Shown here piece after piece: positions 17,320 through 26,740 of a stretch of 64,000 nt of DNA. The notes under the pieces are model-generated. The model saw only the letters and a program-made list of their open reading frames with translations. It did not search any database and was not told the origin of the DNA. The stretch is taken from contig NZ_BIFQ01000001.1 of NCBI RefSeq assembly GCF_003967515.1, positions 434,001-498,000 on the forward strand. Direction: 5' to 3'. The translations under genes and the position numbers were made by a program. How positions within the stretch are numbered: the stretch's first letter is position 1; each line of letters begins with the position of its first letter. This stretch comes from Dictyobacter aurantiacus (GTDB lineage: Bacteria; Chloroflexota; Ktedonobacteria; Ktedonobacterales; Ktedonobacteraceae).

Positions 17320-19719
17320 CTATATCCACGATAATTTGAGACGATCCAGAATACGCTTGATGGGTCCCAATTCCTGGATACCCAGGAAGCGCGAAGCGCG
17401 TACATACACAAACAGGCCCACAAAAACTTCCACGCCCAGTTTGATCATCGCCTCAATAGTACCGATAAGACCGGTGGACTGTCCATTCGTGGTATCCAGA
17501 AGACGGTCGAGCAACTCGCGCGCAACAAAGACCACCACTGCCATGGCCAGCGAGGCCAGCAATACACGTCCGATAAATCGCAACAGTTCTCTGGCCTGCA
17601 GACCTCCCAGGCGCTGATTTAATAGCCAGAAAAGAACCGTTGCCTCCAATATATTCGCCGCCGAGGTCGAGAAAGCCAGTGCCGCCAGACCCCAGTTGGT
17701 TCCCCAGACTGCCGCGTTGACCACCACCAGACTCAACGCGATCTTAAACACAAATTGCGCTATACTCACAATCACCGGTGTCTTGGTATCGCGTAAGGCA
17801 TAAAACGAGCGCGTTAATAATTCAACTCCGCAAAGACCCGCCAGGCCGAGCGAAAACGCCGCCAACGGCCAGTAAGTCGCCTGCGCACTATCTAAATTAT
17901 AATGTCCATGCTGCAAAAGGACCTGAATCACAGGCAGGCCCAGAATGATCAATCCTATGCCGGAAGGGATCGTTGTAAAGAGGACGCTACGCAACGTCTC
18001 AAGAATTGTGCTGCGTACACGATCGAAGCGTCCCTTGGCCACGTTTTCGGCCAGCGTCGGAAAGACGGCGGTCGCCGGTGAGAGACCAAAGATACCGAAA
18101 GGCAATAGCACCAGTTGGAACGCCTGATAGTACTGGGTGACACCACCACCGGCGGAGCCCACAACCAGCAAGATCAGGTTGCGATCAACGAATGTCGACA
18201 GATAGATCATTGCCGAGTTGCCGATACGCGGCAACATTGAGCGTGCGATCTGTATTACCCCTGGATCTTTCCAGTCGAACGAGCGGGTATACTTCATGCC
18301 CACCTTCGCGAGTCCAGGGACCTGCGCGCCAACCTGTAGCAGAGCGCCAACGACCACGCCCCAGGTGGCGGAGTAGACAGCCAGCTGGGGGTTGCCCCGG
18401 CCAGCAAAGGCAATGAAGATACCAGGGACCAGACCACCGATCAGGCCAACATTATAGAGAACCGAACCGATAGCGGAAAGCTTGAAATCCTGTTGCGCGT
18501 TCAGCACTGACGTCACGATGACACCGCCACCCAGAATGACCGATTGCAACAACATGATGCGGGTCAAAGAAGCAATCAGATCCAGCTGAGCAGGTGGGGC
18601 TCCAATATTATAAATGGGAACAATTTGACGCGCAAAAATGATGCCAATCAATGCCAGGACGGTCATGATCGTGATCGCCAGGTTTAAGGCTGAACTGGCT
18701 ACGTGCCAGGCCTTCCGCTCGTCTTTTTCACCAACCATATAATTAGTGAACACAGGGATAAAGGCCGAGCTGAGAGCACCACCGGAAACGATATTAAAAA
18801 TAAAGTCAGGGATCAAAAATGCCTGCAGGTACGCATCGGAAACAGGACTGGTACCAAAGACATAGGCGAACATTGACGTACGCAAAATACCCAGGATACG
18901 ACTGGCCACAAACGCGATCGTGAGAATCGACATCGCGCGACCTACGCGCACTTTCTGGATCATACCGGTGTCTTGAGATGAAGACGACGCGGGCTGCAGA
19001 TTGGCATTAGCGTTAGCCGTAGGTGGCTCACGCCTGGGCAGCCGCAGGCTCTCTGGTGGCTGGGTAGACGCGCGTATCGGAGCCACCGTCTCTTCATTGT
19101 CGTAATCTGGCAATGATACCCGCGGCGAAAATTGAGATGGCGGGGCCGGTGTGCGCGGCACCCTGGGACTGGCACTCAACGAGCCACTGGGAGGTGGCAG
19201 ACTATCAGCCTCGGCCCGTGCCGATCTGTTCCCGCCCTTCCAGGGAAACATGGCCGTGACATCCCCACCACGAATACGGCGCTGTTGACGCCGCATACGC
19301 TCTTCGCGCAACTGCTGCAGGCGCTCCTGACGCAACTGGGCCATGGGTTGTGATGGTTGGGGCACGTCAAAGTACTGATATTCGGTCCCCTGACCAAACC
19401 CCAGAGTCATGCCCATATCCTGCATCGGTCGCTGGGATTGCTGCTGATATTGCTGCTGATATTTAGAAGGCACCTGTGTCTGTTGAGGATCCTGTGCCTG
19501 CGAGGGATGCTGCGGTAATGGCCGTCCTGGTGGAGAGGCAAATGACCGAGGAGGAGCACCTGAAGGAGTGGGAGGCCTCACTTCGGTGGCATCCTGATCA
19601 TACTGCCATCCATAATACCCTGGCTGTTCTGATTGCCTCTGATCAGATCGAGGCCGCTGTTGTCCTTCGTTTTCCACGTTCTTCTCTATCGATAAATCGC
19701 AATGAGCATAATAACTCAA
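17320..19719 (-). CDS. murJ: Lipid II flippase MurJ with long disordered N-terminal tail
   Basis: Flips lipid II across the membrane for peptidoglycan synthesis. From about residue 253 ('MIQKVRVGRAMSILT') the sequence is a full MVF-family membrane protein with 13-14 helices, including 'GGALSSAFIPVF'. The about 250 residues before it are rich in Gln, Pro, Arg and Ser (for example 'QQQYQQQSQRP') and should be cytoplasmic and disordered. The start at 19719 is a TTG and is uncertain; a GTG at 19677 is an alternative. The same kind of Gln/Pro tail is on the LCP protein. Followed closely by hom. Confidence 0.88.
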   Translation of the reverse strand: MSYYAHCDLSIEKNVENEGQQRPRSDQRQSEQPGYYGWQYDQDATEVRPPTPSGAPPRSFASPPGRPLPQHPSQAQDPQQTQVPSKYQQQYQQQSQRPMQDMGMTLGFGQGTEYQYFDVPQPSQPMAQLRQERLQQLREERMRRQQRRIRGGDVTAMFPWKGGNRSARAEADSLPPPSGSLSASPRVPRTPAPPSQFSPRVSLPDYDNEETVAPIRASTQPPESLRLPRREPPTANANANLQPASSSSQDTGMIQKVRVGRAMSILTIAFVASRILGILRTSMFAYVFGTSPVSDAYLQAFLIPDFIFNIVSGGALSSAFIPVFTNYMVGEKDERKAWHVASSALNLAITIMTVLALIGIIFARQIVPIYNIGAPPAQLDLIASLTRIMLLQSVILGGGVIVTSVLNAQQDFKLSAIGSVLYNVGLIGGLVPGIFIAFAGRGNPQLAVYSATWGVVVGALLQVGAQVPGLAKVGMKYTRSFDWKDPGVIQIARSMLPRIGNSAMIYLSTFVDRNLILLVVGSAGGGVTQYYQAFQLVLLPFGIFGLSPATAVFPTLAENVAKGRFDRVRSTILETLRSVLFTTIPSGIGLIILGLPVIQVLLQHGHYNLDSAQATYWPLAAFSLGLAGLCGVELLTRSFYALRDTKTPVIVSIAQFVFKIALSLVVVNAAVWGTNWGLAALAFSTSAANILEATVLFWLLNQRLGGLQARELLRFIGRVLLASLAMAVVVFVARELLDRLLDTTNGQSTGLIGTIEAMIKLGVEVFVGLFVYVRASRFLGIQELGPIKRILDRLKLSWI

Positions 19720-20025
19720 TCCAATTACATTTTTATACAGTATTGTGCGTCAAGCATACCATACTGGCACGGCTCCTGACTAGAGGATCAGTATGATGGT
19801 ACTCATCACTTCTCTTCCCTCTGTCCATTATCGGCAGGCAGCAGCCGGCTGTGAAGCAGTGCATACACAACGAACATAGGAAAATCGGGACCTGTCTAAA
19901 TCGTGTGAAACAAATCAGAAATAGATTGGCTCTTACTTACATAACAACTGTCAAGATAAGTCACAGATAAGATTCGTCTCGCAGAGAGATGTATGAAATC
20001 TAGCAATAGCGCAATCGGAGGTTTG
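19720..20025. other. Divergent gap between murJ and the desaturase
   Basis: Must hold promoters for both directions. I see no clear consensus pair and no gene. 'cggaggtttg' directly before 20026 is the ribosome site of the desaturase. Confidence 0.4.
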
Positions 20026-20919
20026 ATGAAATCCAGTCCCCTGTATAAAGCTGTCCTTATACTTGTAGTAACACTTCCCTTCCTGGCCACGATATATGCG
20101 ATGTGGGCCCTCTGGAATAGAGCGGTCTTCCTATCAGATATTGTAATGCTGCTTATTATGTACACCTGCATTACCTTTGGCGTTACCGCCGGCTTTCATC
20201 GCATGTTGACGCACCGCAGCTTTCGCGCCCATCCCATCATTAAGTTCCTCTTGCTGGTCTTTGGATCGATGTCCCTGGAAGGATCGGCCTTAGAGTGGGC
20301 CTCCACCCACGTCAAGCACCATGCGCAGGCCGATAAAGAGGGTGATCCACATAGCCCAACCGAAGGCTTTGTTCACGCGCACCTGGGCTGGCTCTTCAAA
20401 GATCGTATGGCCGATCCCAATGTCTATTGCCGCAACCTGGTCAATGATCGCATGGTTGTCTTTGTCAGTCGCACCTTCCTGGTGTGGGTGGTGCTTTCTC
20501 TGCTTATCCCCCTGGCCATCGGTGGCTGGCATGGCCTGCTCTGGGCGGGACTGGTACGTATCTTTATCGTGCACCATGTAACCTGGAGCGTCAACTCTAT
20601 CTGTCATACCTTTGGCAAGCGCGAGTTTGAAACCACTGATAAGAGCCGCAATGAATGGATCGTTGGACTGCTGGCCTTTGGTGAGGGCTGGCACAATAAT
20701 CATCACGCCTTCCCCCGCTCAGCCTTCCATGGCCTTCACTGGTGGCAGGTCGATCTCTCAGCTTACCTGATTCGGGCGCTGGAGAAAGTAGGACTGGTCA
20801 AGGACGTGTATCGCATCCCTACCGATATGCTCAAAAATCGCTATCAAAATATGACGCCTAAAACAACACTGGCACCTTCAACCCCAATCATGGAAAAAGT
20901 GGCAAGCGTCAGCAAATAA
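20026..20919 (+). CDS. Membrane fatty acid (delta-9 type) desaturase
   Basis: Di-iron integral membrane desaturase that introduces double bonds into acyl chains (acyl-CoA or acyl-lipid). Three His boxes are complete: 'HRMLTHR', 'HVKHH' and 'HNNHH'. Two hydrophobic blocks lie before and after the second box. The length, 297 aa, is typical of the bacterial stearoyl-CoA desaturase group. The ATG at 20026 has a clear 'ggagg' five bases away, so it is preferred to the ATG at 19993. Role in membrane fluidity inferred. Confidence 0.9.
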   Translation: MKSSPLYKAVLILVVTLPFLATIYAMWALWNRAVFLSDIVMLLIMYTCITFGVTAGFHRMLTHRSFRAHPIIKFLLLVFGSMSLEGSALEWASTHVKHHAQADKEGDPHSPTEGFVHAHLGWLFKDRMADPNVYCRNLVNDRMVVFVSRTFLVWVVLSLLIPLAIGGWHGLLWAGLVRIFIVHHVTWSVNSICHTFGKREFETTDKSRNEWIVGLLAFGEGWHNNHHAFPRSAFHGLHWWQVDLSAYLIRALEKVGLVKDVYRIPTDMLKNRYQNMTPKTTLAPSTPIMEKVASVSK

Positions 20920-20954
20920 GCCCTGTAACAACATCCACCCATGATGCCTATAGT

Positions 20955-20986
20955 ATGCCAGGAGGACTGTCCTGTCCTCCTGGCAT
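20955..20986 (+). terminator. Terminator of the desaturase gene
   Basis: 13 bp perfect stem 'atgccaggaggac' with its complement, 6-base loop, then a short T-run, 35 bases behind the stop. Confidence 0.8.
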
Positions 20987-21119
20987 TTTAGTTCTACAGT
21001 TTGACAGCGGCTGCAAACACCGATACAATCCCCCATAGACTAGATACGCGACAACAGATTTCCGCAATCAGTCATAGTTGACAATGCAGGATTCGCAATA
21101 GGAGGCGGATAAGCTCTTT

Positions 21120-22184
21120 ATGAAACATCTTAATGCCGTCATTTTAGCGGGTGGCAGCGGCACACGTTTATGGCCCCTGAGTACACCCAGCTTTCCCAAA
21201 CAATTTCTCCCACTTCCAAGTGGTCAAAGCATGATACAGGAGACGCTGGACCGTGTTGCTCCACTCGTGACTCCCGAACAGTCCTGGGTTGTCACAGGGG
21301 ACGGTATGGCGGACCTGGTACAGGAACATCTGCCAACGATACCCGCCAGCCATATTTTACGTGAACCAATGGGGCGCAATTCGGCCCCCGCCATCGCCTG
21401 GGCCGCCGCGTCGATCGCCCGGCAGGATCCAGATGCGATTATGGCCATCTTTAGCGCGGACGCGGTGATCACACAGGTCAAAAGCCTGCGTCAAACTCTG
21501 GGCCTGGCCTATGAGCTGGCCGAGCAGGGCAAGCTAGTCACGATTGGCATCCAACCGACCTCGCCCGAAACCGGTTATGGCTATATTCGCTTCGCCGATG
21601 AGATGGCACAGGGCGCCGGCTACAAAGCATTCCAGGTGGAACGTTTCGTGGAGAAACCCAACCTGGAAACCGCCCAGAGCTATCTTGATGACGGACACTA
21701 CGTCTGGAATGCGGGGATCTTTATCTGGAGCGTCAAGGCTATTCTGGCCGAGTTTGAGGCCCACCTGCCACAGGTGGCCAGGCAGATACAAGACATCGTC
21801 GATGCGGCTCCAACCAAACATAGCAAGGACACGCTGGCTAAGGTATGGCCAGAGATTCAGTCCATCTCCATCGACTATGGTATCCTCGAAAAGACACAGA
21901 ACCTGGCCGTCATACCGGCACAATTGGGCTGGAACGATGTCGGCAACTGGCAGCAGTACGGCGCGCTCTTCCCCTGTGATGACCAGGGCATCCACGCGGT
22001 AGGTTCCCACATCGGCCTGGGCAGCCAGAACGTCATCGTGTACAACAACACCAAACGCCGCGTGTATACCATCGGCCTGGAAGATATGATCGTGGTTGAG
22101 ATGGATGATATCACCGTCATCTGCCATAAAACCCATGTCCACCGCGTCAAAGAATTAGCCGAGCAGCAGCACAAAAAAGCATAA
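21120..22184 (+). CDS. manC: Mannose-1-phosphate guanylyltransferase
   Basis: Makes GDP-mannose from mannose-1-phosphate and GTP for glycan synthesis. The nucleotidyltransferase signature 'GGSGTRLWPLS' is at residues 12-22, 'FVEKPN' and 'YVWNAGIFIW' follow, and a left-handed beta-helix-like end with 'VIVYNN' closes it. Length 354 aa equals the GDP-mannose pyrophosphorylase-only form, without the isomerase domain of the fused AlgA type. A strong 'aggaggcgg' lies before the ATG. Single gene, bounded by a very long palindrome. Confidence 0.93.
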   Translation: MKHLNAVILAGGSGTRLWPLSTPSFPKQFLPLPSGQSMIQETLDRVAPLVTPEQSWVVTGDGMADLVQEHLPTIPASHILREPMGRNSAPAIAWAAASIARQDPDAIMAIFSADAVITQVKSLRQTLGLAYELAEQGKLVTIGIQPTSPETGYGYIRFADEMAQGAGYKAFQVERFVEKPNLETAQSYLDDGHYVWNAGIFIWSVKAILAEFEAHLPQVARQIQDIVDAAPTKHSKDTLAKVWPEIQSISIDYGILEKTQNLAVIPAQLGWNDVGNWQQYGALFPCDDQGIHAVGSHIGLGSQNVIVYNNTKRRVYTIGLEDMIVVEMDDITVICHKTHVHRVKELAEQQHKKA

Positions 22185-22193
22185 GGGAAATTT

Positions 22194-22255
22194 CGTGCTT
22201 CTGTAAAAAATGGGCCGATGCGCATGCGCATCGGCCCATTTTTTACAGAAGCACG
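22194..22255. terminator. Perfect 29 bp palindrome behind manC
   Basis: Arms 22194-22222 and 22227-22255 are perfectly complementary with the loop 'catg'. The A6/T6 tracts within the arms give it terminator character. It lies 9 bases behind the manC stop. Confidence 0.85.
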
Positions 22256-22314
22256 AATCAATATGCTATAATTGTTCAGAGATTCGTAATGCCTCATTGA
22301 AAAGGGGGTTGCCC

Positions 22315-22437
22315 ATGTTACTCTCCAGCGATATATGCTCCGATAAAGATACACGCATCCCATCGCTTTTAGACCTCTCACCGTGGCAACAGACGTATAT
22401 GTTCCAACACCTGCAGCGCACAACTATGGACCATTAG
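22315..22437 (+). CDS. Possible 40-residue small protein
   Basis: ATG at 22315 has a good ribosome site ('aaaggggg', about 6 bases upstream) and a TATAAT-like 'tataat' lies at about 22266. The product starts MLLSSDICSDKD and ends HLQRTTMDH; it has no membrane helix or recognisable motif. It stands alone between manC and the glycosyltransferase. A real gene is plausible but unproven. Confidence 0.4.
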   Translation: MLLSSDICSDKDTRIPSLLDLSPWQQTYMFQHLQRTTMDH

Positions 22438-22865
22438 TACGCAATCAGCAGGTATGTTTCTTCTCAAATAGCAAAGGGATACTCCAGTGAGGCATAAATA
22501 CATGCAGATACGTGCCATCGATATACAATTGCTCACGACTATGATAGACTTTGGGCGCTACGTCTACTTGGTTACGTTGACCCAATGATATACAGCAGGT
22601 ATGTCCCACGAAAAGGAACCGCGCACAGCCAGAGTTCCACAGCAGTCACGCAGAGGAAAACAGCACCCGGACATGACTACAAGCAAACACCATACCGTAT
22701 TCATACGCTGGTGCTTCATCGTTACCCTGTTCGTGACATAAATGGAAGGATGGAATGGGACCAGGAACGTACTTTCGAGGGACTACCGACCCGTATACCC
22801 GCTATATCGGGCTGGTAGGAATGTTTCGTGGATAGAGTTTAGAGTAGCAAGGAAGGACATTACAG
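22438..22865. other. Gap before the glycosyltransferase gene
   Basis: No gene, hairpin or repeat stands out in these about 430 bases; open frames here are short and lack ribosome sites. Confidence 0.35.
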
Positions 22866-23852
22866 ATGACTACCCGTCCATATCGTCAAAGTATTCCCGA
22901 AGAAATTCTCGCGCTTTCGCATGAACGTGACCTCCTTCGGCGTAAAGGACAATACGATCGCGCTGACATGCTCAAGCAGCAGCTTGAGGATGCTGGCTAC
23001 GTCGTCAAAGATAATCCACATGGAGCCCACCTGGTGATTCTGCCCCACATTTTTGTGGATGGCACGTTGTATCGTACAATCCGCCAGATGCCTTCATTGC
23101 TCGATGAAGCTGACCTGTGCACCTTTTCAGTCAATATCCTTGCTCAGAACAACAGCGAGCAGACGCGCCGCTGTGTCGATAGTGTACTCAGCCACGCGGG
23201 CAATACGTCGATTGAAGTTATTCTGGTAGATAATGCTTCACAGGATGGCCTCGATATCTGGGCGGAAGCGCTGCAGCACCAGGACAGCCGGGTGCATGTC
23301 CTGCGAGCCACGCGCAAGATGGGGATCGCCGAGGCGCGCAACATCGGACTCCAGCAGAGCCGCGGCCGCTATATCCTGTTTCTCGATAGCAATGTCGTGC
23401 TCACGGGCGACATCTTTACCCCTCTGGCTAAAACACTTGAGGACCCCCAGGTCGGCCTGACGGGTCCGCGTGGTCTGCGTACCGATGATCTGCGCCATTT
23501 TGAGGAGAGCGAGGAGAACGAGGTTGAAGTCATCGATGCACAGTGCATGGCCTTTAAGCGCGCGCTCTTGAAAAAAGCTGGCCTGCTCGATGAGGGATAT
23601 CGCTATCCAGACTACATGGATGTCGACTTCTGCTTTGCTATCCGCGACCTTGATATGAGTATTGTGCGCACCCCGGATCTGCCCTTGCTGTCTCATCCCG
23701 TACCACTCAATCCTGCGCAATCGGAGTCCGAGCGCACGCGCCTGAAGAAGCGTAACTTCTATCGCTACCTCTCCAAATGGGGCGCGCGTGAAGATCTGTT
23801 GCTTGAGGGATTTGATGATGATGAGGAGTATGAAGACGAAGAAGAGGAGTAG
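22866..23852 (+). CDS. Family 2 glycosyltransferase with CysRS-like N-terminal tail
   Basis: 328 aa. Residues about 95-290 form a GT-A fold: 'SVNILAQNNSEQTRRCVDS', 'ILVDNASQDG', 'ARNIGLQQSRG', 'ILFLDSNVVL' (in the DxD position), and 'GYRYPDYMDVDFC'. The first about 55 residues ('ERDLLRRKGQYDRADMLK', 'GYVVKDNPHG') match the C-terminal end of cysteinyl-tRNA synthetase, which reads in the same order R-x-KDF-x-AD-x-L-x-DTPxG. The C-terminus is a run of Asp/Glu. The sugar and acceptor are unknown; manC upstream suggests a mannose-related glycan but it is a separate unit. Confidence 0.82.
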   Translation: MTTRPYRQSIPEEILALSHERDLLRRKGQYDRADMLKQQLEDAGYVVKDNPHGAHLVILPHIFVDGTLYRTIRQMPSLLDEADLCTFSVNILAQNNSEQTRRCVDSVLSHAGNTSIEVILVDNASQDGLDIWAEALQHQDSRVHVLRATRKMGIAEARNIGLQQSRGRYILFLDSNVVLTGDIFTPLAKTLEDPQVGLTGPRGLRTDDLRHFEESEENEVEVIDAQCMAFKRALLKKAGLLDEGYRYPDYMDVDFCFAIRDLDMSIVRTPDLPLLSHPVPLNPAQSESERTRLKKRNFYRYLSKWGAREDLLLEGFDDDEEYEDEEEE

Positions 23853-23894
23853 TGCTTTCATTAGCTTTCACACCTGCGGTGCTACACATACATG

Positions 23895-24000
23895 GTGTAT
23901 TGGTGCAACAGGGGCGCTTTCGCGCCCCTGTTGCACCAATACACTAAAATAATGCGGCCGCGTAGCGGACGCGCGTGTGGGGACAGGCACGCTCCCCCAG
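23895..24000. repeat. Long palindrome with GC-rich tail
   Basis: A perfect 23 bp stem (23895-23917 with 23922-23944) with a 4-nt loop, followed by a tail containing 'gcggccgc' and 'gcgcgtgtgggga' (about 23953-23983) and a weak 'gggga...tcccc' hairpin. 'acctgcggtgc' precedes it. The tail also occurs at 49655-49700 in reverse and at about 49950-49975. The rest of the 23853-24321 gap shows no gene. Confidence 0.75.
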
Positions 24001-24321
24001 AGTGGCAAGAGTAAGACACATTCTTACATCTGGCGTCCCCAAAAATTGGTGTTTCTGCCCCTTATTTATGATAAGCCACGCCGCTCTCTCTCCATGGTGG
24101 CCTGGCACATTCTCGGTCCAGCGCAGCAACAGCCCCAGGAAAAAGTTCAGATGTGTATATTCCCGCATAGATGGAAGGAATCGGCATCCCGGCGCTCTGA
24201 ACTATGGGCGCATCCATAGAGGAAACGCCTGTCACCGGGGCTGGGGACATATGATATTATGTGAGTACATCCAGAAACAAACAGGACCGTTTCCTATCAT
24301 TGATGAAAGGTCGTACCAACA

Positions 24322-26118
24322 TTGCAAACGTTTAAGAAGCGTGAAGAGATCCCTACCGAGTATACCTGGAACCTTGAGAGCATCTATACGCAAGATAACG
24401 GCTGGGAGAGTGATTTCCAACATATCCAGCAGCGCCTGCCAGCATTGGAAGCGCTCAAGGGAACACTGGCACAAAGCGGGAGCGCCCTGTTAAAAGTGCT
24501 GCAGACACGCGATGAGATCACAGAAGCACTGGAAAAACTGTATGTGTATGCCTCCATGCGTAAGGATGAGGATACCACCAATAGCAAATACCTGGCGATG
24601 GCTGATCGGGCGATGCAACTATTCGTGCGCACATCTACGGTCGCGGCATTCATTGAGCCAGAGATCCTCGCTCTTCCGCAGGAGACACTCAATCAATACA
24701 TCCAGCAGACGCCGGGCCTGGAGCTCTATAATGTCCAGCTTCAGGATCTGAATCGCAAGCGGCCGCATGTGCGTTCCGCTGAAGTAGAGGCCGTGCTGGC
24801 GGCCGCCGGCGAAATTAGCGATGCTCCAGATGCGATCTTCTCAATGATTGATAATGCTGACCTGAAGCTGCCCGTGATCCGCAATGAAGAGGGCGAAGAA
24901 GTTGAGCTGACGCAGGGCAACTATCTGACCTTTATCCGCAGCAAAGATCGACGCGTGCGTAAGGATGCCTTCGAGGCCCTGCATGGCACGTTCTTGAAGC
25001 AGCGCAATACCATCGCGGCCACCCTGGCGGCGCAGGTAAAAACCGATATCTTCTATACACGGCAGCGCAACTACAGTTCCAGCCGCGAACGCGCGCTCTC
25101 ACGCTACAATATTCCGGAGAGCGTCTACGATAATCTGATCGCTACGGTCAGCGAGCATATCCCACTGCTCAATCGCTACATGAAGCTGCGCAAGCGCATC
25201 TTGCAGCTTGATGAATTGCACATGTATGATCTCTATACCCCGATTGTGGAAGAGACCAGCGATACCATTACGTATGGACAGGCTCGCGATACCATTATTC
25301 AGGCGCTGGCACCGCTGGGCGAAAACTATATTTCCGTGCTGAAGGATGGCTTTTCAAAACGCTGGATCGATGTGTTTGAAACACCGGGCAAGCGTGGGGG
25401 CGCCTATAGCGGCGGCGCCTATGGTACCCAGCCGTTTATCCTGCTGAACTTCCAGGAGAAGCGCGAGAGCATGTTCACCCTGGCGCATGAGCTTGGCCAT
25501 TCGATGCACTCGTACTTCACCCGCAGCAATCAGCCCTACCAGTATGGAGACTACACCATCTTTGTCGCCGAGGTCGCCTCGACCCTCAATGAGGGCCTGC
25601 TGACCGAATACCTGCTGAAAAACACCGACGATAAAGCGCTGCGCATCGCTATCCTCAACCATGCGCTGGAGGATATCCGGGCCACCCTCTTCCGGCAGAC
25701 GATGTTCGCTGAGTTCGAGCAGCAGATCCACGGTCACGCCGAGAGTGGCGAGGCCCTGACCGCCGATACCCTGACCGCCCTGTACCGGGGCCTCAATGAG
25801 AAGTACTATGGTGGCGAGGCCGTCATCGATGATCTGATCGGCATCGAATGGGCGCGCATCCCCCACTTCTACTACAATTTCTATGTCTACCAGTATGCGA
25901 CTGGCATTTCGGCCGCCTCAGCCCTGGTGCAGCAGATCCTTACCGAGGGTCAGCCAGCGGTTGAGCGCTACCTGAAATTCCTGAGCTCCGGCTCGTCCAA
26001 CTACAGCATTGATCTGTTGCGCAATGCCGGCGTCGACATGACCACACCGGAACCGGTGCGACAGGCGTTCCAGCTCTTCGAAACCCATCTATCCCAGATG
26101 GAAGAGCTTCTGGGCTAA
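24322..26118 (+). CDS. pepF: Oligoendopeptidase F, M3 family
   Basis: Cytoplasmic zinc metallopeptidase that cuts short peptides. The HExxH zinc motif is in 'LAHELGHSMHSYF', with the third ligand Glu in 'EVASTLNEGLLTEYLL'. The N-terminal half is the helical M3 lid. Length 598 aa matches PepF. The start is a TTG at 24322 with 'gaaagg' 11 bases upstream; no in-frame ATG or GTG fits near the conserved 'REEIPTEYTWNLESIY'. Single gene, followed by two hairpins. Confidence 0.92.
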   Translation: MQTFKKREEIPTEYTWNLESIYTQDNGWESDFQHIQQRLPALEALKGTLAQSGSALLKVLQTRDEITEALEKLYVYASMRKDEDTTNSKYLAMADRAMQLFVRTSTVAAFIEPEILALPQETLNQYIQQTPGLELYNVQLQDLNRKRPHVRSAEVEAVLAAAGEISDAPDAIFSMIDNADLKLPVIRNEEGEEVELTQGNYLTFIRSKDRRVRKDAFEALHGTFLKQRNTIAATLAAQVKTDIFYTRQRNYSSSRERALSRYNIPESVYDNLIATVSEHIPLLNRYMKLRKRILQLDELHMYDLYTPIVEETSDTITYGQARDTIIQALAPLGENYISVLKDGFSKRWIDVFETPGKRGGAYSGGAYGTQPFILLNFQEKRESMFTLAHELGHSMHSYFTRSNQPYQYGDYTIFVAEVASTLNEGLLTEYLLKNTDDKALRIAILNHALEDIRATLFRQTMFAEFEQQIHGHAESGEALTADTLTALYRGLNEKYYGGEAVIDDLIGIEWARIPHFYYNFYVYQYATGISAASALVQQILTEGQPAVERYLKFLSSGSSNYSIDLLRNAGVDMTTPEPVRQAFQLFETHLSQMEELLG

Positions 26119-26138
26119 TAGCTCTTTCAGAGCAGACG

Positions 26139-26173
26139 CAGGGCGGCCGCTGACGCGGCCGCCCTGTTTTTTT
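26139..26173 (+). terminator. Terminator of pepF
   Basis: 'cagggcggccgc' (26139-26150) pairs with 26155-26166 around 'tgac', and seven Ts follow. A textbook rho-independent terminator 21 bases behind the stop. Confidence 0.88.
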
Positions 26174-26223
26174 ATAGTAGTGCAACAGGGGTGCGTCCGC
26201 ACCCCTGTTGCACTACTATAAAA
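26170..26223. repeat. Second, longer palindrome abutting the pepF terminator
   Basis: Arms 26170-26195 and 26198-26223 are perfectly complementary (26 bp; tight loop). The arm contains 'gtgcaacagggg', also in the palindrome at 23895. It shares the T-run with the terminator in front of it, as if it had been added behind it. Confidence 0.8.
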
Positions 26224-26394
26224 TATATAGATATGTTTTATACAACAATATTGTTAAAGCATGTGGATCTATTGATAGTAGAGGTTATTTGTATCCATCT
26301 GGTCCCTCTAATGAGTATCACAAGGGAAGGGTGAAAATTACTTCATCCTAACGCAATAAAGCGCAAGAAGCTTCATTCAAAGGAGAAAAATCAT

Positions 26395-26625
26395 ATGAGC
26401 GACTACAATAACGACCGCAAAGACTTAGGCGACCAGGGCACTGAGGATACCTTGAAGGGTAAGCTGAAAGAGACCGCTGGTAAAGTCCAGAGTAAGCTCG
26501 GCCACGCTACAGATAATCCTAAGGAAGAGGCTCGTGGCGATTCTAAGCAGTTCGAAGGCAAGACCCAATCGACTGTTGGTCATACCGAGCGCAAGATTGA
26601 CAACACCCTCGATCCAAATAAATAA
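26395..26625 (+). CDS. CsbD-family stress protein
   Basis: 76 aa, very hydrophilic, lacking Cys. 'LKGKLKETAGKVQSKLG' is the CsbD core, repeated in weaker form as 'RGDSKQFEGKTQSTVG'. CsbD proteins are abundant under general stress in many bacteria; their molecular action is unknown. A strong site 'aaaggag' precedes the ATG. Single gene with its own terminator; YtxH-like and general-stress genes occur elsewhere in the window but not in the same unit. Confidence 0.85.
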   Translation: MSDYNNDRKDLGDQGTEDTLKGKLKETAGKVQSKLGHATDNPKEEARGDSKQFEGKTQSTVGHTERKIDNTLDPNK

Positions 26626-26680
26626 GGTGCCAGTAGCCACTTCTCCCCACTGTTAAAAGTGTATGCTACTACACCAGAAA

Positions 26681-26722
26681 ACAGAAGAGACGAGCAACCA
26701 ATCGGCTGCTCGTCTCTTCTGT
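26681..26722. terminator. Two-way terminator between csbD-like gene and zwf
   Basis: 16 bp perfect stem (26681-26696 with 26707-26722), 10-base loop, A-rich left and T-rich right sides, between two convergent genes. Confidence 0.8.
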
Positions 26723-26740
26723 TTGTATCCGGCTACCGCA

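Noticed and set aside
16269..17423. Longer reading of homoserine dehydrogenase from 17423
   Set aside because: The extra 41 residues overlap the murJ coding end and lack similarity; the Rossmann fold begins at the ATG at 17300.
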